The notes under the pieces: model-generated
What the model was told of the DNA's origin: nothing
Databases searched by the model: none
What the model saw: only the letters and a program-made list of their open reading frames with translations
Made by a program: the position numbers and the translations under genes
In this document: in pieces, positions 41,643 through 50,930 of the stretch
Numbering within the stretch: position 1 is the stretch's first letter
Layout of the letters: every line of letters starts with the position of its first letter
Source: Enhydrobacter aerosaccus
Lineage (GTDB): Bacteria > Pseudomonadota > Alphaproteobacteria > Reyranellales > Reyranellaceae
Direction of reading: 5' to 3'
Assembly: GCF_900167455.1 (NCBI RefSeq)
Contig: NZ_FUWJ01000007.1
Span: 186,001-250,000 of the forward strand
Length of the DNA: 64,000 bases

Positions 41643-43157
41643 ATGCTATCCAATTCTCTTTCAAGGACTGATGCCATGATCGTCGTTCTTGGTGATGCCA
41701 TGATCGACCTCCATGTGTATGGGGTCGTTGAGCGGATATCCCCTGAGGCGCCGGTGCCGATTGTGCGCCATAGATCGGATAGGGCTGTGCCAGGCGGCGC
41801 GGGGAACGTCGCTGTCAACATCGCGGCGCTCGGGAGTGCAGTCACGCTAATCGGCATCGTCGGTGACGACAAGGACGGCGGTCAGCTGGCGGCTTTGCTT
41901 CAAGAAAGCCGCGTGACATTTGAGCCGGTGATAGTTCCCGGTCGAGCCACAAGCTTGAAGACGCGCGTCATGGCCGGCAACCAGCATATCTTGCGTATCG
42001 ATCGCGAAGATGTTTCCGCAATTTCTCGGAACGTTGAGGATTCCATCCTCGAGCAGGTCGAAGCGGCACTTTCCGAAGCAAAAATCCTGGCGATTTCAGA
42101 CTACGCCAAGGGCTTGCTGACGGATCGCGTGCTTGAGGAATCAATTGGTCTGGCCAGGAAGCGTGACATTCCGGTCGTAATCGATCCCAAGAGACATGAT
42201 TTCTCGCGTTACGCTGGTGCCCATCTTATCAAGCCCAATCGACTTGAACTGGCAGCTGCCTCAGGCATGCCGTGTTCTACCGATGAAGAGGTCGAGCAGG
42301 CCGCGGGTATGATGTGCAAGCGCACGGGTGCCGCGCTGATGGTCACGCGTTCCGAGAAGGGTATTTCATATTTTGCGCCGCATATGCGGGCGATACATAT
42401 GCCAACGGCGGCGAAGGCGGTTTTTGATGTATCCGGGGCAGGCGATACGGCTTTTGCGGTCATTGCTTACGGCATGGCCAATCGCCTGACAGTCGAGCAA
42501 ATCATGCGACTGGCCAATCTCGCTGCTGGCATCGTCGTTTCGAAGCCGGGTACGGCGACCGTCAGCCTCGAAGAAATTCGCGCGGCGACGGCCAATTACG
42601 AGGCCCATCCAGTATTTCGAAAGGGAGAAATCGTTTCCAGAGAATCTGCTATGGCGATCCGCGAAGGCTGGCGGCGGCAGGGCCTATCGGTCGGCTTCAC
42701 CAACGGATGCTTCGATCTGCTGCACCCTGGCCATATCGCCGTTCTCCGAGGTGCCGCTCGGCATTGCGACCGCCTTGTCGTCGGTCTCAACTCGGATTCG
42801 TCCGTATCCCGCCTGAAGGGTGCTTCCAGGCCGATTCAATCCGAGGCGGCACGAGCTGCGGTCCTGAGTGCGATCGACTGCGTCGATCTTGTTGTCGTCT
42901 TCGAAGAAGAGACGCCGCTTTCTCTCATCGAGATGCTGATGCCGGACGTGCTGGTGAAAGGCGCCGACTACACCGAAGACAGGATCGTCGGCGCCGATGT
43001 CGTCCGGGCGGCCGGCGGCAGGGTCGAGCGTGTCGAACTCGTTGCCGGCCAATCGACAACGGATCTTATTCGACGCGTCGCGCCCGGGCCGACCGAGGCG
43101 ACCGCAACCTCATCTGTCCGCCCCGTCGACTCCAGTCGCCGCCGAGTAACGATATGA
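41643..43157 (+). CDS. hldE: Bifunctional heptose-7-phosphate kinase / heptose-1-phosphate adenylyltransferase
   Basis: A 504-residue two-domain enzyme of normal length. The N-terminal ribokinase-like domain (residues about 10-320) has GDAMIDLHVYG, PGGAGNVAVNIAALG, PKRHDFSRYAG and the catalytic DVSGAGDTAFAV. The C-terminal nucleotidyltransferase (about 345-480) has GFTNGCFDLLHPGH and VLVKGADYTED. It makes ADP-D-glycero-beta-D-manno-heptose for lipopolysaccharide or protein heptosylation. A GAGGGAG ribosome site supports the ATG at 41643 (an inner ATG at 41676 is possible). The end overlaps the epimerase gene as ATGA. Confidence 0.93.
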   Translation: MLSNSLSRTDAMIVVLGDAMIDLHVYGVVERISPEAPVPIVRHRSDRAVPGGAGNVAVNIAALGSAVTLIGIVGDDKDGGQLAALLQESRVTFEPVIVPGRATSLKTRVMAGNQHILRIDREDVSAISRNVEDSILEQVEAALSEAKILAISDYAKGLLTDRVLEESIGLARKRDIPVVIDPKRHDFSRYAGAHLIKPNRLELAAASGMPCSTDEEVEQAAGMMCKRTGAALMVTRSEKGISYFAPHMRAIHMPTAAKAVFDVSGAGDTAFAVIAYGMANRLTVEQIMRLANLAAGIVVSKPGTATVSLEEIRAATANYEAHPVFRKGEIVSRESAMAIREGWRRQGLSVGFTNGCFDLLHPGHIAVLRGAARHCDRLVVGLNSDSSVSRLKGASRPIQSEAARAAVLSAIDCVDLVVVFEEETPLSLIEMLMPDVLVKGADYTEDRIVGADVVRAAGGRVERVELVAGQSTTDLIRRVAPGPTEATATSSVRPVDSSRRRVTI

Positions 43158-44131
43158 TTGTTGTTACGGGCGCGGCCGGGTTCATCGGCTCGAACGTTGT
43201 CGCGGCACTGAACGAGCAAGGCCAAGACGATATCGTCGTTTGCGATTGGCTGCGCCAGGACGGGCGCTGGATGAACCTGCGCAAGCGCATGTTTCGCGAC
43301 TTCGTCTTTCCAGAGAAGCTGCTGGAATTTCTAGCTGAGGCAACGCCCGATGCGATCGTTCATCTCGGCGCCAATTCATCGACGATGGCGACCGATGGCG
43401 ATGAGTTGATCCGGCAGAATTTCAAGTTCACGCTTTCGCTTCTCGACTATTGCACGGCGCGCAACGTGGCATTCGTCTATGCCTCTTCCGCCGCCACCTA
43501 CGGCGACGGCACGAACGGCTTCGTCGACGATGATTCTCTCGCCGCCATCAGGACGCTAAGGCCGTTGAACCTCTATGGCTGGAGCAAGCATCTGGTCGAT
43601 CAGGTCGTCGCCGAGCGGATCGAGAAGAAGCTGCCGCTGCCGCGCAAGTGTATCGGGTTGAAATACTTCAATGTCTATGGCCAGAACGAGTACCATAAAG
43701 GGAGCATGATCAGCGTCGTCGGCAAGAACCATGCGGCCGTGATTCGAGGCGAGGCTGTGACATTGTTCAAAAGCCACCGGAAAGACTACGAAGACGGCGG
43801 GCAACTGAGGGATTTCGTCTATGTCGACGATGCTGCGGCAGTGACAACATGGTTCATTCGCAACGGGCCGGCCCACGGACTGTTCAATGTCGGGACCGGT
43901 GTCGCCGCATCCTTTCGCGAACTTGCCGAGGCATTGTTCGCGGCAACGGGGCGTATCCCGAACATTCGCTACGTCCCGATGCCGGACGAACTGCGCGATC
44001 GCTACCAGTATTTCACCCGCGCTTCCGCCGGGAAGCTCCGGGAGGCTGGTTACAGCACGCCCTTTGCCTCGGTAGCCGAGGGCGTCGCGCGTTACGTCCA
44101 CTATCTGAATTCCGCGGATCGTTATCGATAA
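43154..44131 (+). CDS. hldD: ADP-L-glycero-D-manno-heptose-6-epimerase
   Basis: A 325-residue short-chain-dehydrogenase-fold enzyme. MIVVTGAAGFIGSNVVAALN is the NADP-binding loop, ASSAATYGDG and YGWSKHLVDQ give the serine/tyrosine/lysine catalytic set, and LKYFNVYGQNEYHKGSMISV and GGQLRDFVYVDDA are typical HldD segments. Together with the coupled HldE it supplies ADP-L-glycero-beta-D-manno-heptose, the donor for the autotransporter heptosyltransferase encoded next (convergent). Confidence 0.93.
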   Translation: MIVVTGAAGFIGSNVVAALNEQGQDDIVVCDWLRQDGRWMNLRKRMFRDFVFPEKLLEFLAEATPDAIVHLGANSSTMATDGDELIRQNFKFTLSLLDYCTARNVAFVYASSAATYGDGTNGFVDDDSLAAIRTLRPLNLYGWSKHLVDQVVAERIEKKLPLPRKCIGLKYFNVYGQNEYHKGSMISVVGKNHAAVIRGEAVTLFKSHRKDYEDGGQLRDFVYVDDAAAVTTWFIRNGPAHGLFNVGTGVAASFRELAEALFAATGRIPNIRYVPMPDELRDRYQYFTRASAGKLREAGYSTPFASVAEGVARYVHYLNSADRYR

Positions 44132-44212
44132 CGCCGAATCGGGAAAACGACGGAACGATACAAAGGGCTAGGCCCGAAGGCTCCGGTCGTGGCGGAGCGC
44201 GCCAGGCATATC

Positions 44213-44227
44213 GGCGCTAGCGCCTTT
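44213..44227. terminator. Short palindrome between the convergent hldD and heptosyltransferase genes
   Basis: GGCGCTAGCGCC (44213-44224) followed by TTT. The stem is only four pairs with a CTAG loop, so terminator activity is doubtful, but it is the only hairpin between two convergent genes. Confidence 0.3.
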
Positions 44228-44230
44228 CAA

Positions 44231-45661
44231 TCAGACGGTCGGAGCGGCCGGGGCTCCTTCTGCAAAACCGGGGATCCGACGGATCGCGGTCTTGATCTGC
44301 TCGACCGTGATCAGCCTTGTGCACTCGAATTGACGGTCGGTGTTCTTGTGTCGAGGGCACCACAGGAAGTCCTTATGATCGAAACGATGCGCCGGATCGT
44401 TCCAGCAGCTGTTGCATGTATGAAAGTTGGCAATCCGGTAGGGAGTGTGGAACTCGTTCAATGGATGCGTGAAGCCGCTGATCATGACGGTCGGCGTGCC
44501 CGCCGCCCAGGCAAGCCATGACAGGCCGCTCGATAGGCCGATGAAGAAGTCGGCATGCTTCAGCCAGCGCGCGCGCTCCTGGAGTGGACGATCGCCGGTC
44601 TGGTCCTCGGCGCCGTACGGAATATGGTTCCAGATAATCCCATGCCCATGGGTCGACTTCTGATCGATGCAGATGACGCGATAGCCACTCCGCTTCAGGA
44701 ACTCCACGATCTCGCGCCATCCCGTGGGATTATTCCAGTACTTTGCCTGGGTGGTGCTTTGGGCGGCAATGCAAACGTACTTTTCCGGAATCGGCCGCGC
44801 GTCACCGGCATAGACAAGCCGCGGCGGTGCCTCGGTAGGATCGACACCCAGGATATACCCCGCAGTGCGGTGAAGCCCGACGAGACGGAAGTCGCAGGGT
44901 TGCAGGAGATTGTCCTTGTCGTCGAAGAACAGGCCGATGTTGTAGGTCGCGTAGAAGCTTTCGGGCTTGACCTGTTCGTGATTGACGAAAGTGATGTCCG
45001 GATAGGCGTCGCGAAACAGCGGGATCAGCCACTCGGCCATCGCGACGGTAAGCTTGCAGTTATGTAGTTCCTTGAATTTCACGGCGTAGGGGAACCAGCC
45101 CAGAGTATCCCCCAGGGTGCCGACCGGCAGTTGAACGAGCACGTCACGGCCAGCGGCCGAATACTCATGCACGAAGACCTGGTCGCTGCCCTTTTGTCCG
45201 ATCTCGATACGGAAGTGTACGAAGTAGCGCTTGCTGCTTTGGACACGGCCCGACAAGAGCGAAGTCTCGAACAGGATGTTGCCCGTATCGATATCGCTCA
45301 GCCGAACACTCCAGGGTTGGCTTGCCGGTTCCAAGGACACCCGGCAGCCGTCGTTGAAGTCGAAACGGACACCACGGGGCCCCTCCTGGGTCGGAATATC
45401 GGAAGGCGCGGGAAATGCCCTCTTGGGCGGCGGCCCCGGCATCGGCGTCGCCGCGGCAGTGACCTCAGTCGAAGGCGCCCCGCTGCTGGGGACGCTTGGC
45501 ACTGGCGTCGTGCCGGACACTGGAGCCACGGCGGCAGGCGCATCGATCGTGACCGAAATGACCGGTTGGGGAGGCGAAGCAATCTGATCGGGCATGCACT
45601 CTCGAGGCAATCGGAGGACGGAGAAAGGTCGTTCCGGCAATCGCAGGGATGGATCGGTCAT
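44231..45661 (-). CDS. Autotransporter-type strand-loop-strand O-heptosyltransferase (TibC/Aah family)
   Basis: A 476-residue protein. After a proline-rich, low-complexity N-terminus (residues about 25-95) it has the family's beta domain (VRFDFNDGCRVSLEPA) and a glycosyltransferase core (LPVGTLGDTLGWFPYAVKF, YVCIAAQSTTQAKYWNNPTG, GLSSGLSWLAWAAGTPTVMI, SGFTHPLNEFHTPYRI). Four C-terminal cysteines (HTCNSCWND, LWCPRHK, FECTRL) match the iron-binding cysteine finger of TibC-type enzymes. It transfers heptose from ADP-heptose to serines in strand-loop-strand repeats. It lies 28 bases after the adhesin that has exactly such repeats. A shorter start at 45595 (MPDQIASPP) is possible. Confidence 0.9.
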   Translation of the reverse strand: MTDPSLRLPERPFSVLRLPRECMPDQIASPPQPVISVTIDAPAAVAPVSGTTPVPSVPSSGAPSTEVTAAATPMPGPPPKRAFPAPSDIPTQEGPRGVRFDFNDGCRVSLEPASQPWSVRLSDIDTGNILFETSLLSGRVQSSKRYFVHFRIEIGQKGSDQVFVHEYSAAGRDVLVQLPVGTLGDTLGWFPYAVKFKELHNCKLTVAMAEWLIPLFRDAYPDITFVNHEQVKPESFYATYNIGLFFDDKDNLLQPCDFRLVGLHRTAGYILGVDPTEAPPRLVYAGDARPIPEKYVCIAAQSTTQAKYWNNPTGWREIVEFLKRSGYRVICIDQKSTHGHGIIWNHIPYGAEDQTGDRPLQERARWLKHADFFIGLSSGLSWLAWAAGTPTVMISGFTHPLNEFHTPYRIANFHTCNSCWNDPAHRFDHKDFLWCPRHKNTDRQFECTRLITVEQIKTAIRRIPGFAEGAPAAPTV

Positions 45662-45689
45662 CCCTGTGCCGGGTTCGGACGAACACCAC

Positions 45690-48600
45690 TCAGACGCGCG
45701 GTTGCGTTATCCAGGGTTGGGCGTCGTTCAAGGACGTCGCCGGATCCCGGACGATCGTGCCGGCTGTGCCATCGCCGGAGAGGACGAAGCTGCTGGCAGT
45801 GTAAGTGCCGAACAGGACGACCGACGCCTGAAGGGCGCCGCTGGTCAGGGTCAGCGTGCCACTGCCAGCCGACTGCGCCCACGACGCCGACGTCGTCCCC
45901 GGCGTGAATCCGATGTCGCCAAAGTCGATGGCGGCGGCACCGGTCGCTGTAAGGCCGGACACAGCAACATTTCCACTGAGATGCACGGAATCTTCAAACC
46001 TCACGACGCCTCCCGCGGCGGCGAAGGTGATGGTGCTTCCGCTTGCCGAGCCGCCGCTCGCAATCAGCAAATAGCCGCCATTCACGGTGGTCGCGCCAGC
46101 AGAGCCACCCGACCAGACGTAGTCGTTACCGCCGTAGTTCACGGTGGCTCCACTTTCCGTCCCGCCTGAATAGACGCCCAGGGTTCCGCCACTGCTCACG
46201 ACCGTCCCGTTGGCGGATCCCCCCGACCAGACGTACTCGTTGCCGCCGCTGTTCACAGTGGCTCCACTTTCCGTCCCGCTTGCGAAGACGTTCAGGGTAC
46301 CGCCACCGCTTACGATCGTCCCACTCGCCGTGCCTCCCGAGGAAACGTATGAGGAGCCACCCGACTGGAGCGTCGTGCTGACGGCGAGGCTGTTCGACTG
46401 GAGCAGGACCTGCAGGCCGCCGGAATTGATCGTACCGGCGTTATCCGTGCCGCCGCCCCAGACATATTCGACGGCACCGCTGTTGATGATCGAACTGAGT
46501 GCCACGCCGCTCGATACGACATGGAAATTGCCGCCGCCCAGGATCTGCGTCGATGTCGAGACGCCGCCCGAGAAGGCATACCCCACGCCCCCCGAGTTGA
46601 TGGTCGCGCTGACCGTATTGCCGAAATTGTCGAGTGTGCCGCCGCTCTGGACGTTGGTCTGCGAGGTAACGGCGCCCGTCCACACATACTCGAAGCCACC
46701 ACTTTGAACCGTGGCGTTGGCCGCGCTGCCTCCTGTCCAGATGTACTCGTAGCCTCCGCTTTGCACGGTGATGCCCGTGCCAAAGCCGCCGCTGGCGATG
46801 TGCACGATACCGTTGCTCTGGATGAGCGTATTGCTCACTGTCGTGCCCGATCCCAAGACCAGCTGCCAGCCCGCGGACTGGATCGTGGCATTCACGGCAG
46901 AACCACCGGAATAGACGTACTCGTACCCACCGCTTTGCACTGTCGCATTCGAGGCGATCGAGCCGCTGCCCCACACATACTCCCAGCCACCGCCCAGGAC
47001 CGTAGCGGCGAGCGAACGGCCGCCGGAATAGACATCCAGATAGGTCCCGGACTGTACGGTGGTGGAGGCGGCGCTGCCGCCGGACCATGCAAATTCCCAG
47101 GCTCCGGTCCCCTGCTGCAGCAACGCCCCCAGGGTCACGCCGCCCGAATAGACAGTGGCATAGCCGCCCGAAATGGTGGCGCTGCCGGATACCAAGGTCG
47201 CCTGGGACGTCGTCCCGCTGTTAATGATGTAGCTGCTGCCCGCGCTCGCACCAGCCTCTCCGAGGACGAGCCAGCCACCGTTGGCGATCGTGGTGCCCAT
47301 CGCGAAACCGCCGGAGCCGACGATCTGATCTCCGCCACTCAGGACCAGCGTTCCCGACGCCCACCCGTTGCTGAGAACCCACTGGTAGCCGCCGGACCCG
47401 ACGATCGTACCGCTGGCAGTCGCACTGTTGGCGACGCCACCGACGAACTGGAAGCCACCGCCATTCACCGTCGCGGCCGATGCCGTGCCATATACCCGAT
47501 CGATGCCCCCGCTGGCGATCGTCGTGCTGGTTGCCGATCCGCCGGACCAGACCTGATGCTCACCCAGCACGATCGCGGCGGCATCCGTGCCCGTCACGAC
47601 ATATTCGGTACCACCACTGCTCACCAGGGTGCCGTTCGCCGTTCCTCCGCTGACCAGCATGGAGCCCGAAGACACGAGGGTGACGCCATTGCTGGTCTGC
47701 CCCGTCGCCACGACAATCTGCTGGCCGCTACTGACGACCGCCCCCTGCGCCACGGTGAAATTCTGCACGACGCTGGCACTGTTCAGCGGCGTGCTGAACG
47801 TCGAGTCCGTCGGCGAGAACTCCTGCATCTGCACGGTATAGTTGCCATTGGCGAGCGTCACCGGCGTTGTTGTCGCCCAGTTGCCATCGGCGTCGGCGGT
47901 CGCTGAATAATAAGCACTGACGATCGTGCCGGAACTGGCCGGATCGGTTACGGTCCCCGACACGAACAATCTGACGACATCCCCGCCATTGACCTTGTTC
48001 GTGTAGCTGCTGACAAAGGAGCTGCTTACGGCAGACCGCTGCAGGACGGCCGAATTATCCGCACCATTCCATCCAAAGACGAGGGCGCCATTGTAGACCG
48101 TCACCGGCGTCGTGCTCGGAGCGCCGCCTGAAACAGCCGGCGTCTGCACAGTCCAGACGTCATATAGTTCGTGGAACGGCGCGCCAGTTGCAGGAGTATA
48201 GCCGGGCCGCATGCCGATGACGGGAGCCGTCGGCTCCTGATAGGCGGCATTGCCCGATTGCAAAGGCATCGTACTGATCAAGGACGGATCGAGCGTGTCG
48301 ATGCCGTTCGCGAAAAAGGCAAGCGTCACGCCGCTGGTCGGCGAGATATATTGCCCGGTCCCTGTTCCGGTGATGAGCGCCAGCCCATCGATCGCCATAT
48401 CGCCGGCCTGTCCCGTATAGTTGGGATTGAGCACATTCCCGGCGCTGTTGACCGTCATATAGTAATTGAAGACCTTCGCCGCGCTCCCGGTGCCGATGGT
48501 AATCTGATACGAGGCAACCCCCGCCGTGCCGGAAGCCGGCAACGGCAGATCCTTGAGGTTGATAACGCCGGAGGTCGGATTGCCGTAGGTTGCCAGGGTA

Positions 48601-50165
48601 TAGCCGCTGCCGGTGCTCGTGACATCGTAATTGCCGAAGGCGCTGATCGTCGGCAGCGATGTGTAGGAACCAGATGCATTGACGAATGAGATCGTGACGG
48701 GCGTCCCGGCCGCGAGGCCAACCGTCCCGGTAACGAAATTGAGCGTCGTCTGGAAGCCATCCAGGTTGGTCGGCGAGGGGGCCAGGTACCCGCCGCCGGC
48801 GCTGATGTAATTGTAGATGACCTGCGGCGTGTATCCGGCCGGCGTGTCGCTGTCGGCGTACAACGTCACGCTGATGTTGTTGGAATCGGTCGATGTACCG
48901 GACCCGTCGGATACGTTGATCAGCGGGCCGACATTGAAGGCCCTCGTCAGGAAGTCGGAATAGCCGTTACCGTACGAATTCGTATAGGTGAAGAAGGTCT
49001 TGGCATACTGGTCGTAGAAGACGCTGCCCGACGGTGTCACGGCGCCGGGCTGACCCGATGGCACGGTGCCACCGAATTCATAACTCGGGTCCCAGTTCCA
49101 CTCCTTGTTCAGATTGAGCGTGCCCGTGATAGCCGGGTTGAACGACGTGGCCGTGCCATCGTACAAGCCGGCCGTGAACCCGGCGAGGAAGTCGCGTAGG
49201 ACCGCGCCCCATTCGTTGTTGGCGCCGGTGTTCATCGTCATCGTCGTCGCCGGACCGACGCCGTTGGGATTGGCGAGCCCGCTAACGGTCGCGTTGCCCA
49301 GCGTCATGTAGATGCTGTTCTCCAGGTCGCTCGGGCTGATCGTGATCGTGCCCTGGATCTGGCTGGTGGACGTGGGCGTCAGGACGAAATTGCCGCCGCT
49401 GAACGCGACGTTATAGGAATAGAAGCCGGCATTGTGCCAGACGCCGCTGGCGTCGGGTGCGCCATTGAAATAGCCGGCGATCTGGATCTGATTGGGCGAC
49501 CCGGACGAGGTGGCCGTACTATTTTCAAGCGACGAGACGTAGCCGTTCCAGTTCGACGTCGCATAGTTGGTGCCGCTGATGTTGCCCGCGATCACCGCCG
49601 CGGGCGAGAGAGCCATCCGCGGCTGTCCCGACAGAACGCCGGCGGTGAAATACTCGATGCTGGCTGAGCCGCCCGCCGAGAGGAGGTCGTTCCACATCGA
49701 GCTGGAGGCGCTGACACTGCCACCTGCGATGTTGTAGCCTCGCGAGGCGCTGGTGATTGGATTTGTACCCGAATAGACGACATTGATCGCCATCGGGATG
49801 CCGAAGCCGTTGATGTCGGTGAGATTGCCCGCATCGGCGGCAGCGGGGGTGAACGTCACTTCAAAGCTGTCATAGCGATAGTTCAGCGCCTGCGCGCTGG
49901 TCTGCGTCCCGGTCGTCGTGATCTGGCTTTCGGTCGTAATGGCGGATTGAACGGACGCGATATTTTGGCCCGCACTCTGAATGATGAAATAGACCTTCAG
50001 ACCCTGCTGGTAGGGCAGGCTCAAAGTGGCGGAAGACGAGCCGGTAAGTTGCACCCATGTCGGGCTCGTGCCATTCGCATTGAAGTAGACGGCCCAGGCA
50101 TTGACTCCCGAGGTCTCAAGCTGGGACTTCATGTTCGGTCCGAAATTCACGACCACGTTCGGCAT
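45690..50165 (-). CDS. Giant strand-loop-strand (AIDA-repeat) adhesin, probable heptosylated type I secretion substrate
   Basis: A 1491-residue protein rich in G, S, T, N, with no cysteine seen. Residues 1 to about 400 form a beta-rich domain with features of GH64/thaumatin-like beta-1,3-glucanases (LPYQQGLKVYFIIQS, DINGFGIPMAINVVYSG). A middle region (400-800) has Ig-like segments (TGTVTDPASSGTIV). Residues about 806-1382 are tandem 18-20-residue repeats such as SGGTESGATVNSGGNEYVW, the heptosylation substrate of TibC-type enzymes. The C-terminus (about 100 residues, DIGFTPGTTSASWAQ, DGTAGTIVRDP) is not a beta-barrel. There is no Sec signal (MPNVVVNFGPNMKSQ). A type I exporter encoded nearby is the likely route (inference). 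Ribosome site GAGGAG-like; start at 50165. Confidence 0.85.
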   Translation of the reverse strand: MPNVVVNFGPNMKSQLETSGVNAWAVYFNANGTSPTWVQLTGSSSATLSLPYQQGLKVYFIIQSAGQNIASVQSAITTESQITTTGTQTSAQALNYRYDSFEVTFTPAAADAGNLTDINGFGIPMAINVVYSGTNPITSASRGYNIAGGSVSASSSMWNDLLSAGGSASIEYFTAGVLSGQPRMALSPAAVIAGNISGTNYATSNWNGYVSSLENSTATSSGSPNQIQIAGYFNGAPDASGVWHNAGFYSYNVAFSGGNFVLTPTSTSQIQGTITISPSDLENSIYMTLGNATVSGLANPNGVGPATTMTMNTGANNEWGAVLRDFLAGFTAGLYDGTATSFNPAITGTLNLNKEWNWDPSYEFGGTVPSGQPGAVTPSGSVFYDQYAKTFFTYTNSYGNGYSDFLTRAFNVGPLINVSDGSGTSTDSNNISVTLYADSDTPAGYTPQVIYNYISAGGGYLAPSPTNLDGFQTTLNFVTGTVGLAAGTPVTISFVNASGSYTSLPTISAFGNYDVTSTGSGYTLATYGNPTSGVINLKDLPLPASGTAGVASYQITIGTGSAAKVFNYYMTVNSAGNVLNPNYTGQAGDMAIDGLALITGTGTGQYISPTSGVTLAFFANGIDTLDPSLISTMPLQSGNAAYQEPTAPVIGMRPGYTPATGAPFHELYDVWTVQTPAVSGGAPSTTPVTVYNGALVFGWNGADNSAVLQRSAVSSSFVSSYTNKVNGGDVVRLFVSGTVTDPASSGTIVSAYYSATADADGNWATTTPVTLANGNYTVQMQEFSPTDSTFSTPLNSASVVQNFTVAQGAVVSSGQQIVVATGQTSNGVTLVSSGSMLVSGGTANGTLVSSGGTEYVVTGTDAAAIVLGEHQVWSGGSATSTTIASGGIDRVYGTASAATVNGGGFQFVGGVANSATASGTIVGSGGYQWVLSNGWASGTLVLSGGDQIVGSGGFAMGTTIANGGWLVLGEAGASAGSSYIINSGTTSQATLVSGSATISGGYATVYSGGVTLGALLQQGTGAWEFAWSGGSAASTTVQSGTYLDVYSGGRSLAATVLGGGWEYVWGSGSIASNATVQSGGYEYVYSGGSAVNATIQSAGWQLVLGSGTTVSNTLIQSNGIVHIASGGFGTGITVQSGGYEYIWTGGSAANATVQSGGFEYVWTGAVTSQTNVQSGGTLDNFGNTVSATINSGGVGYAFSGGVSTSTQILGGGNFHVVSSGVALSSIINSGAVEYVWGGGTDNAGTINSGGLQVLLQSNSLAVSTTLQSGGSSYVSSGGTASGTIVSGGGTLNVFASGTESGATVNSGGNEYVWSGGSANGTVVSSGGTLGVYSGGTESGATVNYGGNDYVWSGGSAGATTVNGGYLLIASGGSASGSTITFAAAGGVVRFEDSVHLSGNVAVSGLTATGAAAIDFGDIGFTPGTTSASWAQSAGSGTLTLTSGALQASVVLFGTYTASSFVLSGDGTAGTIVRDPATSLNDAQPWITQPRV
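46020..47750 (-). repeat. Strand-loop-strand coding repeats in the adhesin
   Basis: About 30 imperfect repeats of 54-60 bases encoding GxxxxVxSGGxxxVxSGGxx units. The most alike (for example ATVNSGGNEYVWSGGSA and ATVNYGGNDYVWSGGSA) lie near the 3' end of the gene, indicating recent expansion. Copy number could vary between strains by slippage or recombination. Confidence 0.8.
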
Positions 50166-50254
50166 GAAAGCTCCTCAGCACAGGCCTATCGGATACGCGG
50201 GAACCGCGCATCCGGCTGTGACTGCACCCGGATAATGCGGACACAATCTATGGA

Positions 50255-50260
50255 ATTATA
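50255..50260 (-). promoter_or_regulatory. Possible -10 element for the adhesin gene
   Basis: On the minus strand a perfect TATAAT lies in an AT-rich patch about 90 bases upstream of the adhesin start. No good -35 is seen at 17 bases (TGTTTG), so an activator may be needed. Confidence 0.35.
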
Positions 50261-50399
50261 CATCATAATGCGAGAAACAAACACCGTCTGACATCTCGAA
50301 CCGAGAGCCCGGCCGGCAAGCGCCGAGAGCCGCCGAGGAAGCAGCGACGGCTCCCTGTATCCTGATCGACTAATTCGGCCCGTTCCGCCTGATGTTGGA

Positions 50400-50900
50400 G
50401 GAGGTCGTGATGGCGAAGGAAAAGCGTCGATCACCATCGTCTTGTCGGCTTGCACGACAAGCAGCGCCCCGGCGAGTACCGCGCCAGATTGGGTAGTGAA
50501 GAGATCGCCGAGACGGCGCGGCGGACGCTGGAGACGCGGCCGCCCAGAGCGGCGCACTGGAGCTTGGGGACAATGGCCGACTCCGTGGGTCGTGCGCCGT
50601 CGACAATCAATCGCATTTGGAAGGCCTTCGGAGTGCAGCCGCATCGCAGCGAAACCTTCAAGCTATGGAGCGACCAGCTGTTCGCCGAGAAGGTCCGCGA
50701 TATCGTCGACTTCTATCTCGATCCTCCCGACCGGTCCGTCGTGCCGTGCGTCGATGAGAAGAGCCAGGTCCAGGCCGGCAAGGTGGTCGGCCAATGCTTT
50801 CGTCGGCATCGCGCCCGGGAGTCACTTTGCGCCGAACTTACGAAGCAGGACACTAGCCACCCACTGAAAGCTTGGGCAAAGTCGGTCCGAGACCTCCGAT
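50400..50900 (+). pseudogene. Internal fragment of an IS630-family transposase
   Basis: Frames in this gap read AAHWSLGTMADSVGRAPSTI, RIWKAFGVQPHRSETFKLW, FAEKVRDIVDFYLDPPDRSV and VPCVDEKSQVQA (DDE-motif aspartate region), then after a deletion GKVVGQCFRRHRARESLC. The helix-turn-helix start and the rest of the catalytic domain are missing or out of frame. It separates the adhesin gene from the type I secretion genes and fills most of the gap 50166-50930. Confidence 0.75.
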
Positions 50901-50930
50901 AACGACAACTACAGCAGAATCCCGCTCGCC

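Noticed and set aside
46020..47750. Regular repeats as a possible CRISPR array
   Set aside because: The units are in-frame, imperfect, without unique spacers, and encode strand-loop-strand repeats.
46521..47906. 461-codon plus-strand frame opposite the adhesin repeats
   Set aside because: Antisense of the repeat-coding tract; composition follows the repeats and there is no independent homology.
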